Below are positions 17,622 to 25,778 of a stretch of 64,000 nucleotides of DNA, piece after piece (positions within the stretch are counted from its first letter, which is position 1; the number at the start of each line of letters is the position of its first letter). Made by a program: the position numbers and the translations under genes. The notes below the pieces were generated by a model, which saw only the letters and a program-made list of their open reading frames with translations, did not search any database and had not been told where the DNA came from. Origin of the DNA: Sanguibacter keddieii DSM 10542 (GTDB lineage Bacteria > Actinomycetota > Actinomycetes > Actinomycetales > Cellulomonadaceae). The stretch covers positions 3,782,001-3,846,000 of the forward strand of contig NC_013521.1 of NCBI RefSeq assembly GCF_000024925.1. The letters run 5' to 3'.

Positions 17622-18197
17622 TCAGACGCCCACGCCGAAGTCGCGGGCGATGCCCACGAGGCCCTCGGCGTATCCCTGGCCGACCGCGCGGAACTTCCAC
17701 TCGGCGCCGTTGCGGTAGAGCTCGCCGAACACCATGGCGGTCTCGGTCGAGGCGTCCTCGCTGAGGTCGTAGCGCGCGATCTCGGCGCCGCCGGCCTGGT
17801 TGATGACGCGGATGAACGCGTTGCGGACCTGGCCGAAGCTCTGCGAGCGGGCTGCGGCGTCGTAGATCGAGACGGGGAACACGATCTTGTCGACCTCCGG
17901 CGGCACGGCCGCGAGGTTGACGTTGATCTCCTCGTCGTCGCCGTCGCCCTCACCGGTGAGGTTGTCACCGAGGTGCTGGACGGAGCCGTCGACGCTCGTG
18001 AGGTTGTTGAAGAAGACGAAGTGTCCGTCGGAGAGGACCTTGCCGCTGACGCCGGCCATGATGGCGCTCGCGTCGAGGTCGAAGTCGGTCCCGGTCGTGG
18101 ACCGTGCGTCCCAGCCGAGGCCGACGGTGACTGCGGTCAGACCAGGTGCCTCTTTGGTGAGCGAGACGTTCCCGCCCTTGGTAAGACTGACTCCCAC
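17622..18197 (-). CDS. TerD-family calcium-binding stress protein
   Basis: A 191-residue canonical TerD protein: [15 protein letters not shown] start, [16 protein letters not shown] and [15 protein letters not shown] calcium loop, and the C-terminal [20 protein letters not shown]. The GTG start at 18197 has GGAG seven bases upstream and matches the usual family N-terminus. Together with the TerD at 15573 and the two-domain TerD it gives four TerD domains in 5 kb. A TATAGT element lies about 90 bases upstream. Confidence 0.92.
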   Translation of the reverse strand: MGVSLTKGGNVSLTKEAPGLTAVTVGLGWDARSTTGTDFDLDASAIMAGVSGKVLSDGHFVFFNNLTSVDGSVQHLGDNLTGEGDGDDEEINVNLAAVPPEVDKIVFPVSIYDAAARSQSFGQVRNAFIRVINQAGGAEIARYDLSEDASTETAMVFGELYRNGAEWKFRAVGQGYAEGLVGIARDFGVGV

Positions 18198-18285
18198 GAG
18201 TGCTCCAGACGCTCAGGGCGAGGGCGCCGGGCCCTCACCGTTCGGTGTGCTGCGTCACCATGAGGCGACGCGCCGACTATATCCC

Positions 18286-18291
18286 CGCCAC
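18286..18291 (-). promoter_or_regulatory. Candidate -10 element for the TerD gene
   Basis: TATAGT on the minus strand stands out in a GC-rich intergenic region 89 bases upstream of the TerD start. The corresponding -35 region (CCTGGT-like) is poor, so the promoter may need an activator or an alternative sigma factor. Confidence 0.4.
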
Positions 18292-18490
18292 CCTCGGGAT
18301 TCCTGGGGACCAGGGGTGATCTGGATGGGGACCGCTCCCCTGCCCATACGGGAGGTCCCTGCTGGTCCCGCACCGGCCGGCCCCCGGACGTGGCCCCTCC
18401 GGGAGGGCCCGGCCCACCTTGGTGCGCTCCCTCGCGGGCGAGCAGGGCTCCGCTTTGACCCGGAGGCCCTCGGCAGCGCACCCTGGAGGG

Positions 18491-18670
18491 GTGAACGAGG
18501 AAGAGATCCGCCACCGTCAGGCCAACTGGTTCTTGGGCGGCGTGCTGCTCGTGATCTGCACAGGTATCGGCATCGCGATCACGATGGCGCGGGCCGACAA
18601 CCTGTACGTCGGCATCGGCTTCGTGGTCGGCCTGGTGCTCTGCTGGGCCGTCAACAAGTTCGTGAAGTAG
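18491..18670 (+). CDS. Small two-helix membrane protein
   Basis: A 59-residue protein with a short polar start (NEEEIRHRQ) and two hydrophobic helices (FLGGVLLVICTGIGIAITMA and LYVGIGFVVGLVLCWAVN), ending in FVK. The GTG at 18491 sits directly after GGAGGG, which is closer than ideal, so a leaderless or upstream TTG start (18419) cannot be excluded. Composition and the helix pair support a real membrane protein. Function unknown. Confidence 0.65.
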   Translation: MNEEEIRHRQANWFLGGVLLVICTGIGIAITMARADNLYVGIGFVVGLVLCWAVNKFVK

Positions 18671-18675
18671 CCGAC

Positions 18676-18756
18676 ACCCTCGCGCCTCAGGCCCTCGCAC
18701 CTCAGGCCCTCAGGTCCTCGTGCCTCAGGCCCGTCGCACCTCACACCCTTCGCGCC
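18676..18756. repeat. Degenerate CTC-AGG-rich intergenic repeats
   Basis: Five to six imperfect copies of a roughly 15-base unit (about CTCGCACCTCAGGCC) fill the space between two convergent genes. Similar degenerate units occur at 35890-35962 and 47226-47370. Confidence 0.6.
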
Positions 18757-19977
18757 TCAGACCAGCGCCGTGAGCACCCCGTGCCACACGTCGCGCGGTG
18801 AGAGCCACGGCTCGAGTGCCACGGCCCGTCCGACCGGCCGCCCCCAGCCTTCTGGGCGGCTCGCGCCGAGGCTGAGCACCGCGCCCTCCGGGGCGCGGAA
18901 CGCGCGTCCCGGCCCGGTGCTGGTCCACGCCACGACGCGTGCGGGCGCGGCGGCGAGGTCGACCACCTCCACGTAGCGGTGGGCAGCCACCGGCTGCCCC
19001 GGTGCGAGGGCTCCCGGTGGCGGCGTGGAGCGGATCACCGCCCAGGTGCCGACGCGGTCGACGACCATCGACGCCATGCCGTCCGCGGAGCCGTCCTGCG
19101 CGTGCGCCGCGCGGACGTGGACGCGGACGTCCGGCCGGTGCACGGCCCGGCGCACGAGCTCGCCCGTGGTGGTCGCCGTCCCGCTCGGCGCCAGGAGCCC
19201 GGCGCGGACCGGCCCCGGGCGGTGCGCGGGCGCGAGCCGGTGCGACCCGCGGACGAAGATGTCGAGCTCCTCGGCCCCCAGCCACGCCTCCGGAGGGACG
19301 TACCAGCGGTCCTGGTCGAGGGTCGCGAGCCACCCGTGCTGCTGACCGTCGAGAACGCTGCCCGGGCTCGGCACCGCGCCGTCCGCGACGCGCACCGAGG
19401 CGAGCGTCTCCTCGAGCGCCTGCACGAGCGCCCGGTGGTGGGCGACCGGCACCGTCACGGACACCTCGTCGACCCACCCGGCACCACCGGCGACGACTCC
19501 AGCACCCGCACCCGCACCCGCACCCGCACCCGCACCCGCACCCGGGACGAGGATGGACGTGCGGACCACGGGCGTGGTCATGTCGTGCTCGACGACGTCG
19601 AGACGCACCGCGGTCACCTCGCGCCCACCGTCCGTGGGGAGCACGACGGTCCGGGCGTCGAGGAGCACGGCACGGGGGTCGTCGGCGAAGGCTGCCACCA
19701 CACGCGACCTGGCGGCCTGCTCGAGGAGCTCGCTCACGGACCCGGGACCGGGCGCGCTGCTGGCACCCCACCCGATCACCGCGCCCGGGCCCCCGGGCCG
19801 CAGCCGCCGGACGTCGACCTGCGCGGCGACGTGCCGCCCGCTGGCGTCCGCGAGGGACGCCGCGGAGGCACGCGCACCGGTCCCGGTGACGTCGTCGACC
19901 ACCACCCAGCCGAGAGGCGGCTGCAGGCTGGTGCCCGACGGCGCGACGAGGCGTCGGCCCGCCGTCATGGCGTCCAC
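18757..19977 (-). CDS. Hypothetical protein with Gly-Ala tract
   Basis: A 406-residue predicted cytoplasmic protein with no recognised domain. It has strands and Trp/Pro-rich segments (PPLGWVVVDD, WYVPPEAWLG, WLSPRDVWHG) and a central run of Gly-Ala repeats encoded by seven CACCCG hexamers on the other strand. The GTG at 19977 and an ATG three codons later are both possible starts; neither has a clear ribosome-binding site. It is followed closely by, and reads in the same direction as, galE. Function unknown. Confidence 0.7.
   Translation of the reverse strand: MDAMTAGRRLVAPSGTSLQPPLGWVVVDDVTGTGARASAASLADASGRHVAAQVDVRRLRPGGPGAVIGWGASSAPGPGSVSELLEQAARSRVVAAFADDPRAVLLDARTVVLPTDGGREVTAVRLDVVEHDMTTPVVRTSILVPGAGAGAGAGAGAGAGVVAGGAGWVDEVSVTVPVAHHRALVQALEETLASVRVADGAVPSPGSVLDGQQHGWLATLDQDRWYVPPEAWLGAEELDIFVRGSHRLAPAHRPGPVRAGLLAPSGTATTTGELVRRAVHRPDVRVHVRAAHAQDGSADGMASMVVDRVGTWAVIRSTPPPGALAPGQPVAAHRYVEVVDLAAAPARVVAWTSTGPGRAFRAPEGAVLSLGASRPEGWGRPVGRAVALEPWLSPRDVWHGVLTALV
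19503..19544 (-). repeat. CACCCG x7 hexanucleotide repeat
   Basis: Seven perfect copies of CACCCG, encoding Gly-Ala repeats on the minus strand inside the hypothetical gene. Perfect hexamers change length without a frameshift, so the tract may vary between strains. Confidence 0.95.
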
Positions 19978-20013
19978 GGCGTCGTCAGGCGGTCGTCGGG
20001 CATCGGCGCTGCG

Positions 20014-20997
20014 TCAGACGTCGATGCGGCGCGGGCCCGCCTGCCAGGCGCTCCACGCGGAGCCGAGGATCTCCTCGAGGTCCGCCTCGGCACGCCAGCC
20101 GAGCACCTCGTTGATGCGCTCGGGCGAGCCGACCAGCTGGGGCGGGTCGCCCGCGCGGCGGGGCTCGATGATCGGGTCGATGGTCAGGCCGGACGCGGCG
20201 GCGAGGCCGTCGAGCACCTCCCGGACCGAGGCTCCCGTGCCGGTGCCGACGTTGAACACGTCGAAGGGCTGGGTGTCGTGGGTGAGGTACTGGAGCGCGG
20301 CGATGTGCGCCTTGGCGAGGTCCAGGACGTGGATGTAGTCGCGGATGCAGGTGCCGTCGGGCGTCGGGTAGTCGTCGCCGAACAGGCGGGGCTGCTCGCC
20401 GCGCTCGAGGCGGTCGAGGACCATGGGCACGAGGTTGAGGACGGCGGGGTCGCCGAGGTCGTCCCAGCCGGCGCCGGCGACGTTGAAGTAGCGCAGGGCC
20501 ACGAACTTCAGGCCCCAGGCGCGCGAGGCCGCGCGGCCCAGCCACTCGCCGACGAGCTTCGTCTCGCCGTAGGGGTTGATGGGCTCGGCGTGCAGCTTCT
20601 CCTCGACCACGGAGACCGACGGCATGCCGTAGGTCGCGGCGGACGACGAGAAGACGAGCTTGTGCACGCCGACCTCTTCCATCGCGGCGAGGACGTTGGT
20701 GAGGCCGCCGACGTTCTGCTGGTAGTAGTACGTGGGCCGCTCGACGGACTCGCCGACCTGCTTGCGGGCCGCGAAGTGGATGACAGCGTCGACCTCGTGC
20801 TCACGCAGGGCTGCCGCGAGGACCTCCTGGGCGCCGGCCGAGGCGACGTCGAGCTCGATCACGGTCGCGTCGCCGACACGGCTGCGCGCACCCGTGCTGA
20901 GGTCGTCGACGACGACGACCTTGTCACCGCGCTCGTGAAGGAGGCGCACCACGTGTGCGCCGATGTACCCAGCCCCGCCAGTCACCAGAATCGTCAT
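20014..20997 (-). CDS. galE: UDP-glucose 4-epimerase
   Basis: A 327-residue extended SDR enzyme interconverting UDP-glucose and UDP-galactose with bound NAD. The Rossmann motif GGAGYIGAH lies at the N-terminus, the catalytic Ser is in SSSAATYG and the Tyr/Lys pair in NPYGETKL; the substrate region ALRYFNVAGA and RDYIHVLDLA are characteristic of GalE. Length matches the family. The ATG at 20997 has GCAGG upstream. No other Leloir genes are adjacent, so the likely role is supply of galactosyl units for wall or exopolysaccharide. Confidence 0.95.
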   Translation of the reverse strand: MTILVTGGAGYIGAHVVRLLHERGDKVVVVDDLSTGARSRVGDATVIELDVASAGAQEVLAAALREHEVDAVIHFAARKQVGESVERPTYYYQQNVGGLTNVLAAMEEVGVHKLVFSSSAATYGMPSVSVVEEKLHAEPINPYGETKLVGEWLGRAASRAWGLKFVALRYFNVAGAGWDDLGDPAVLNLVPMVLDRLERGEQPRLFGDDYPTPDGTCIRDYIHVLDLAKAHIAALQYLTHDTQPFDVFNVGTGTGASVREVLDGLAAASGLTIDPIIEPRRAGDPPQLVGSPERINEVLGWRAEADLEEILGSAWSAWQAGPRRIDV

Positions 20998-21154
20998 GCC
21001 TGCAGGTTACCGCTCTGCCGAGGACGACGGCAGGGACGTCCGGCACGGCTCTCGGGCGGTCTCGCAGAGCGTCTCGCAGCCCGCAGCCCTGGTGCCCCGC
21101 AGGAACCGGTCGCACCGACGCCAGAGGGCTCGGAAGCTCCGGTGGGGCCAGCCC

Positions 21155-21508
21155 TCAGGCCCAGCCGAGCTCGTGGAGCCGCGCGTCGTCGATGCCGAAG
21201 TGGTGGGCGATCTCGTGGACCACCGTGATGGTCACCTCGTCGACCACCTCCTCGACCGTCTCGCAGATGGCGAGGGTGGGGTTGCGGAAGATGGTGATGC
21301 GGTCCGGCAGCGCACCGGCAGCCCAGCCGAGGTCGCGCTCGGTGAGGGGGACGCCGTCGTAGACGCCGAGCAGGTCGGGCTGCTCGGGCGGGGCGTCGTC
21401 CTCGACGAAGATCACCACGTTGTCCATCTGGGCGGTGAGCTCGGGAGGCACCTGGTCGAGGGCGTCAGAGACGGCTTCCTCGAACTGCTCGCGCGTCATG
21501 TCGACCAT
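21155..21508 (-). CDS. Zincin-like metallopeptidase family protein
   Basis: A 117-residue small metallopeptidase-family protein. HEIAHHFGIDD is the HExxHxxGxxD zinc-binding motif near the C-terminus, followed by ARLHELGW as in the actinobacterial family. Of three clustered ATG codons the one at 21508 is chosen, because GGAG lies at the right distance (inside the first ATG codon's context); 21517 has GGAGG too close. Substrate unknown; no signal peptide. A GC-rich repetitive stretch (21540-21650) separates it from the tRNA promoter. Confidence 0.85.
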   Translation of the reverse strand: MVDMTREQFEEAVSDALDQVPPELTAQMDNVVIFVEDDAPPEQPDLLGVYDGVPLTERDLGWAAGALPDRITIFRNPTLAICETVEEVVDEVTITVVHEIAHHFGIDDARLHELGWA

Positions 21509-21702
21509 GCTCTCCATCCTCCCGCACTTCTGGTGGGGCTCGTCGCGCCGCCTCGGCCAGGGCCCGCGTGGCTGACCACGCCTCGGCCAGGCCCGCGCAG
21601 CTGCCGCGCCCCAGCCAGGGCCCGCGCACCTGTCCCACGTCTGCCAGCACGCTGTCCAGCACCTGACCAGACCCTCTTCAGGCCGTGTCCCAGCCTGGGG
21701 TT

Positions 21703-21732
21703 TTGCGTCCACCGGGCATGAGGCCATATGCT
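21703..21732 (+). promoter_or_regulatory. Candidate sigma-70-type promoter of the tRNA cluster
   Basis: TTGCGT and TATGCT are spaced by 18 bases and end about 57 bases before tRNA-Glu. The pair is a good match to actinobacterial housekeeping promoters and points in the right direction. Confidence 0.55.
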
Positions 21733-21788
21733 TCGTACCGTCCTCGACGGTTCGGTCATGGTTCACGCCACGGCTCGTCTTCGACTAG

Positions 21789-21861
21789 GCCCCCATCGTC
21801 TAGCGGCCTAGGACGCCGCCCTTTCACGGCGGTAGCACGGGTTCGAATCCCGTTGGGGGTA
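21789..21861 (+). tRNA. tRNA-Glu (anticodon UUC)
   Basis: A 73-base cloverleaf: acceptor GCCCCCA pairs with TGGGGGT, the anticodon loop reads CTTTCAC and the T-arm holds GGTTCGAATCC. The CCA end is not encoded. Confidence 0.95.
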
Positions 21862-21983
21862 CGAGCAGGACGAGGATCACCGCGAGGTGGTCACGGAGGG
21901 CTCAGAAGTACGGTAAGGTTCTCAACGGTTCGGACAACGAACCGAGAGAAGCAGCAAGGACCTTGTGTCACAGCGTGATCCAA

Positions 21984-22057
21984 GGCCCCGTAGCGCAGTT
22001 GGTTAGCGCGCCGCCCTGTCACGGCGGAGGTCGCGGGTTCAAGTCCCGTCGGGGTCG
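21984..22057 (+). tRNA. tRNA-Asp (anticodon GUC)
   Basis: A 74-base cloverleaf: acceptor GGCCCCG pairs with CGGGGTC, anticodon loop CTGTCAC, T-loop GGTTCAAGTCC. CCA is not encoded. The leader holds a 7-bp hairpin (21926-21944). Confidence 0.95.
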
Positions 22058-22107
22058 CTTGACGATGGTCGCCCGGTCATAGAGATATGGCCGGGCTTCC
22101 GTGTCAA

Positions 22108-22180
22108 GGCTCTGTAGCTCAGTTGGTAGAGCGTTCGACTGAAAATCGAAAGGTCACCGGATCGACGCCGGTCGGAGCCA
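22108..22180 (+). tRNA. tRNA-Phe (anticodon GAA)
   Basis: A 73-base cloverleaf: acceptor GGCTCTG pairs with CGGAGCC, anticodon loop CTGAAAA. The T-loop reads ATCGACG, with A instead of T at position 54. CCA is not encoded. Confidence 0.94.
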
Positions 22181-22189
22181 CACACATCG

Positions 22190-22219
22190 AGAACGCCGCA
22201 GACATGTCTGCGGCGTTCT
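22190..22219 (+). terminator. Terminator of the tRNA cluster
   Basis: A perfect 14-bp inverted repeat (AGAACGCCGCAGAC and its complement around AT) starts 10 bases after tRNA-Phe and is followed by a short T-rich run. Confidence 0.88.
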
Positions 22220-22477
22220 TGCGTTGTCGCAGGTTCTCGCGTTCCCGGACGTTCTCGCGTCTCCTGAGGCTCTCGCACTCCCGGGCATCGCGGGATCGCC
22301 CTGCCGTCAGGTCCGGGGTCGAGCGCAGTCGAGCACCAGACCCGCCGCACTGCGTCCCCTGTGCGCACGCCGTACGATCGTCCTCAGATCAGATCCGCAG
22401 CATCCCTGGTCACAGGGGCGACGGAGACGACGGCGCGCGGCAGGCGACGCGCGGACCAACAGGAAGGTGTGACGGCC

Positions 22478-22900
22478 ATGAGCCAGAAGGACACCGGGCT
22501 GCCAGGCGGCCCGACCGAGCAGGCGACGATCGGCACCCTCGTCGGTCGCCTGAGCGAGCAGATCAGCCGGCTGGTCCGTGCGGAGATCGCCTCGGCCAAG
22601 ACCGAGCTGACCACGAAGGCCAAGGGCATCGGCATCGGTGCCGGGCTGATCGCCGCAGGGCTGGTCTTCGCCCTCTACGCCCTCGGCGTCCTGCTGTACG
22701 CAGCCGTCGCGGGGATCGCCAACGCCCTGCCGCTGTGGCTGTCCGCGCTGATCGTCGGCGTCGCGCTGCTCCTCGTGACCGGGATCCTCGTCGGGGTAGG
22801 GGTCAAGCTGCTGAAGAAGGGCACGCCCCCCAAGCCCGAGATCACGGTGAACAGCATCAAGGACGACGTCACCGCCATCAAGGAAGGTCTGAAGTCATGA
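22478..22900 (+). CDS. DUF1469/phage-holin-like family membrane protein
   Basis: A 140-residue protein with an amphipathic N-terminal helix (SEQISRLVRAEIASAKTEL) and two long hydrophobic helices, ending in a basic tail. This is the actinobacterial putative holin superfamily (DUF1469), which is a chromosomal family and not evidence of a prophage. The ATG at 22478 has AGGAAGG about 10 bases upstream; an in-frame GTG three codons earlier is too close to that site. Its end overlaps the start of the DUF3618 gene (ATGA), the usual pairing of these two families. Confidence 0.85.
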   Translation: MSQKDTGLPGGPTEQATIGTLVGRLSEQISRLVRAEIASAKTELTTKAKGIGIGAGLIAAGLVFALYALGVLLYAAVAGIANALPLWLSALIVGVALLLVTGILVGVGVKLLKKGTPPKPEITVNSIKDDVTAIKEGLKS

Positions 22901-23214
22901 CCGATCAGCCTCTGCACGTCCCCGACCCCTCGAGCATGTCTGCCGCCGAGCTGAGCGCCGAGGTGCTCAAGGCGCGTGCGGAGCTCGCCGCGACCGTCGA
23001 CGAGCTGTCGACCCGCCTGAGCCCCAAGACGCTCGCCTCCGAGGCGGCCACCACCGCGCGCCTCGCTGCGACCGACGCCGGGGCCTTCGTCACGGGTGCC
23101 GGCCTGCCCAAGGCCTCTCGCTCGCGCGCGCGCAACGCGAAGATCGTCCTGGGCGTCGCCGCCGGTGTCGTGGCGGTCGTCGCGCTGACAGTGATCCGTC
23201 GCGCCCGCCGCTGA
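22897..23214 (+). CDS. DUF3618 domain membrane protein
   Basis: A 105-residue protein: a helical N-terminal part with the family pattern ELSAEVLKARAELAATVDEL, then a basic loop and one C-terminal transmembrane helix (IVLGVAAGVVAVVALTVI) with an Arg-rich end. It is translationally coupled to the DUF1469 gene and has its own AGGAAGG site. The family's role is unknown; the pairing suggests a membrane-associated complex. Confidence 0.85.
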   Translation: MTDQPLHVPDPSSMSAAELSAEVLKARAELAATVDELSTRLSPKTLASEAATTARLAATDAGAFVTGAGLPKASRSRARNAKIVLGVAAGVVAVVALTVIRRARR

Positions 23215-23272
23215 CCCCAGCAGCGCGCGCTCAGCACCGCACGCTCAGCACCGCGGCGTCTGCCAGAAGACG

Positions 23273-23313
23273 CGAGAGGCCCCGTCCGGAGCATGTCCGG
23301 ACGGGGCCTCTCG
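23273..23313 (+). terminator. Strong hairpin terminator
   Basis: A perfect 18-bp stem (starting CGAGAGGCCCC) with a 5-base loop lies 58 bases after the DUF3618 stop and before the convergent bldC gene. It can work in both directions. Confidence 0.9.
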
Positions 23314-23386
23314 GTGTCTCTGGGTGCCTCTGCGATCGAGGGGGCCTGGGGGTCAGCCCGCCTCTGGGATCGCTGGGGCCTGAGGG

Positions 23387-23617
23387 TCAGGCGCCTCGGT
23401 GCTGGCTGAGGTCTTCCTCGTTGATGCTCACGCCCGAGTCCGCGAGGAGGCCCTTGACCTCGGCCTCGCGGTAGCGGCGGTGGCCGCCCAGCGTGCGGAT
23501 CGAGGACAGCTTGCCGGCCTTGGCCCAGCGCGTGACCGTCTTGGGGTCCACGCGGAACAGGCTCGCGACCTCGGCGGGGGTCAGCAGGACTTCCTGCTCT
23601 CCACGGTTGCTCAACAT
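23387..23617 (-). CDS. bldC: BldC-type MerR-like DNA-binding regulator
   Basis: A 76-residue regulator consisting almost only of a winged helix-turn-helix: LLTPAEVASLFRVDPKTVTR, then WAKAGKLSSIRTLGGHRRYR. This is nearly identical to the Streptomyces BldC core, which binds direct repeats cooperatively and controls development. The ATG at 23617 gives the usual family length and has GAGG upstream. A minus-strand GATAAT element 77-82 bases upstream of this ATG is a possible -10. Its neighbours (DUF3073, purM, purF) match conserved actinobacterial gene order. Confidence 0.95.
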   Translation of the reverse strand: MLSNRGEQEVLLTPAEVASLFRVDPKTVTRWAKAGKLSSIRTLGGHRRYREAEVKGLLADSGVSINEEDLSQHRGA

Positions 23618-23940
23618 GATGCACCTCTCTGTGGCGCAGACTGGTCCCGGGGGGAGGGAACTCATCGATCAGCCCTAGCCGTTTCGTCCATTATCACCCT
23701 ACGGGCGATTCGTGCCCGGTGCCACCGGGGGTGAAAAGTGAGCAGATGACGGACATGGACCGAGTGTGCACGCAGTGACGGTTGCCACACCGCCCGTGCG
23801 CGGGGGTCACGCACCGTGGTCCGAGTGGTCCAACCGCCCCGCGACCATGTACCGTTAACCCACGAACAGACGAAATACACCCCGGGGCCGCACGTCTAGT
23901 ACGCCAGCCGCCCCGCTTCTACGTTGAGGGGGTCGGAGCC

Positions 23941-24147
23941 ATGGGCCGCGGCCGTCAGAAGGCAAAGCAGACCAAGGTCGCTCGGGAGCTGAAGTACTAC
24001 TCTCCGGGAACGGACTACAGGGCTCTCGAACAAGAGCTCACCGGTCACAGCCGAACCGACATCGCCACAGACTCTCGCCACGGTGCGAGCAGGTCGGACG
24101 AGGTCGAGGACCGTGACCCGTACGCGGACTGGTCCGACGACAGGTGA
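23941..24147 (+). CDS. DUF3073 domain protein
   Basis: A 68-residue polar protein beginning MGRGRQKAKQTKVARELKYY, the signature of DUF3073, and ending in an acidic stretch (EVEDRDPYADWSDDR). Such proteins are near universal in Actinomycetota next to purM and bldC. Function unknown; small size and basic N-terminus would fit a nucleic-acid or ribosome partner, but that is speculation. GGGGG and GGAG precede the ATG. Confidence 0.9.
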   Translation: MGRGRQKAKQTKVARELKYYSPGTDYRALEQELTGHSRTDIATDSRHGASRSDEVEDRDPYADWSDDR

Positions 24148-24269
24148 CCTGAGCGTCACTGCTGTCGCAGACTCCCCTCGTCTGACAGACACCCTGCACG
24201 GCCCCGAGCGACACTCTGCGCGCCCGCTCCCGACCGCACGGTGCCCGACACAGCCCGACTCATCGTCAT

Positions 24270-24313
24270 GACGAGCGGTGCATACTGACCTCGCGTCAGG
24301 TGCACCGCTCGTC
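24270..24313 (+). terminator. Nested hairpin after DUF3073
   Basis: A 13-bp stem (GACGAGCGGTGCA and complement) encloses a second 5-bp stem (CTGAC/GTCAG). It is 122 bases beyond the DUF3073 stop. The rest of 24148-24574 contains no gene I can support. Confidence 0.75.
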
Positions 24314-24574
24314 GTCGTTGCCGGACGTACGTGCACGGGCGCACGCACAGGCCCCCGGGGCCCGGTTGCGCGCGGTCCCCGAGCGTCGTCGGGTCACGGT
24401 CTGCCACCAGGCCGCGCCGACGACGGACGGCCGGCCCCGTGCTCCAGGACCGGCCGCGCGTCGGTGTCTCGTGCTCGTTGTCAGACGCCGGATCCCGTCA
24501 GGGTCTGGCCGTCGGCGTCCGGGTCGAGCGCAGTGCGTGACTCAGTCGCGGTGAGAGCTCACGCCGTCCGGACC

Positions 24575-25678
24575 TCAGGCCCGGTACTCGCCGTGCAGAC
24601 GGACCGCTCCCCCGTCGACGCCCTTGGCGCCGCGGACGATGCCGGCGTCGGTGGCGCCGTCGTCGACGCTGACCGTGCCGAGTGTCCACGCCGGGACACC
24701 GAGCTGGGCGAGGCGGGCCAGTGCCGCGTCTGCGCCGTCGGCACCGACGACCGCGACCATGCCGACACCGAGGTTGAGGGTGTTCTCGAGGTCGCTCCAC
24801 GGCACCTGGCCGAGGCCGCGGACGACGTCGAAGACCGCCGGGACGGTCCAGCTGCCACGGTCGACGGTCGCGGAGAGCCCCTGCGGGAGGACGCGTGCGA
24901 GGTTCGCCGCGAGGCCGCCGCCGGTGACGTGGGAGTAGGCGTGGACCTGGGCGCCGGCGTCGCGGGCGAGGGCGAGGCAGTCGGCGGCGTAGACGCGGGT
25001 CGGCTCGAGGAGCTCCTCGCCAAGGGTGCGGCCGAACTCCTCGACGTGGCGGTCGAGGGTCCACCCGGCGTGGCTGATGACGGCGCGGACCAGGGAGTAG
25101 CCGTTGGAGTGCAGGCCCGAGGACGCGAGGGCGATGACGACGTCGCCGTCCTGGACCTTCTCGGGGCCGAGCAGGTCGGCTGCCTCGACGACGCCGACGG
25201 CCGCACCGGCGACGTCGTACTCGTCGGGCGCGAGGAGGCCGGGGTGCTCGGCGGTCTCGCCGCCGACGAGCGCAGTGCCGGCGACCTCGCAGGCTGCGGC
25301 GATGCCGCGCACGATGTCGGCGATGCGCTCGGGCACGACCTTGCCGGTGGCGATGTAGTCGGTCATGACGAGCGGCTCGGCGCCGCAGACCACGATGTCG
25401 TCGACGACCATGCCGACGAGGTCGAAGCCGATGGTGTCGTGGATGTCGAGCGCCTGGGCGATCGCGACCTTGGTGCCGACGCCGTCGGTCGAGGACGCGA
25501 GGAGCGGGCGGTCGTAGGCCTTGAGCATCGAGACGTCGAAGAGTCCGGCGAAGCCGCCCACCCCACCGAGGACCTGCGGTCCGTGGGTGCGCGCGACGGC
25601 GGACTTCATGAGCTCGACGGCCCGGTCACCGGCCGCCGTGTCGACGCCGGCGGCTGCGTAGGTGATGCCTTCAGACAC
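24575..25678 (-). CDS. purM: Phosphoribosylformylglycinamidine cyclo-ligase
   Basis: A 367-residue AIR synthetase, which closes the imidazole ring in purine synthesis using ATP. Signature segments are ITYAAAGVDTAAGDRAVELM, LLASSTDGVGTKVAIA, GMVVDDIVVCGAEPL and SSGLHSNGYSLVR. The GTG at 25678 has AGGAG eight bases upstream; the upstream extension is low-complexity and is not coding. It follows purF by 100 bases on the same strand and is probably co-transcribed. Confidence 0.96.
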   Translation of the reverse strand: MSEGITYAAAGVDTAAGDRAVELMKSAVARTHGPQVLGGVGGFAGLFDVSMLKAYDRPLLASSTDGVGTKVAIAQALDIHDTIGFDLVGMVVDDIVVCGAEPLVMTDYIATGKVVPERIADIVRGIAAACEVAGTALVGGETAEHPGLLAPDEYDVAGAAVGVVEAADLLGPEKVQDGDVVIALASSGLHSNGYSLVRAVISHAGWTLDRHVEEFGRTLGEELLEPTRVYAADCLALARDAGAQVHAYSHVTGGGLAANLARVLPQGLSATVDRGSWTVPAVFDVVRGLGQVPWSDLENTLNLGVGMVAVVGADGADAALARLAQLGVPAWTLGTVSVDDGATDAGIVRGAKGVDGGAVRLHGEYRA

Positions 25679-25778
25679 TTCGATGACTCCTGTGGTTGGC
25701 GCGGGTCGCGCGGTGGGCGCGGGCCGCTGCTGACGGTCCGTGCGGTCGGACCAGGGCTGGGTCAGGGGTGCTGCTGGG

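Noticed and set aside
22478-23214. Prophage remnant suggested by a holin-like protein
   Set aside because: DUF1469 with DUF3618 is a conserved chromosomal pair; no other phage genes or attachment sites are present beside the tRNAs.
24156-24407. 83-codon minus-strand ORF between DUF3073 and purM
   Set aside because: It spans a terminator hairpin, has no ribosome site and no coding-like composition.
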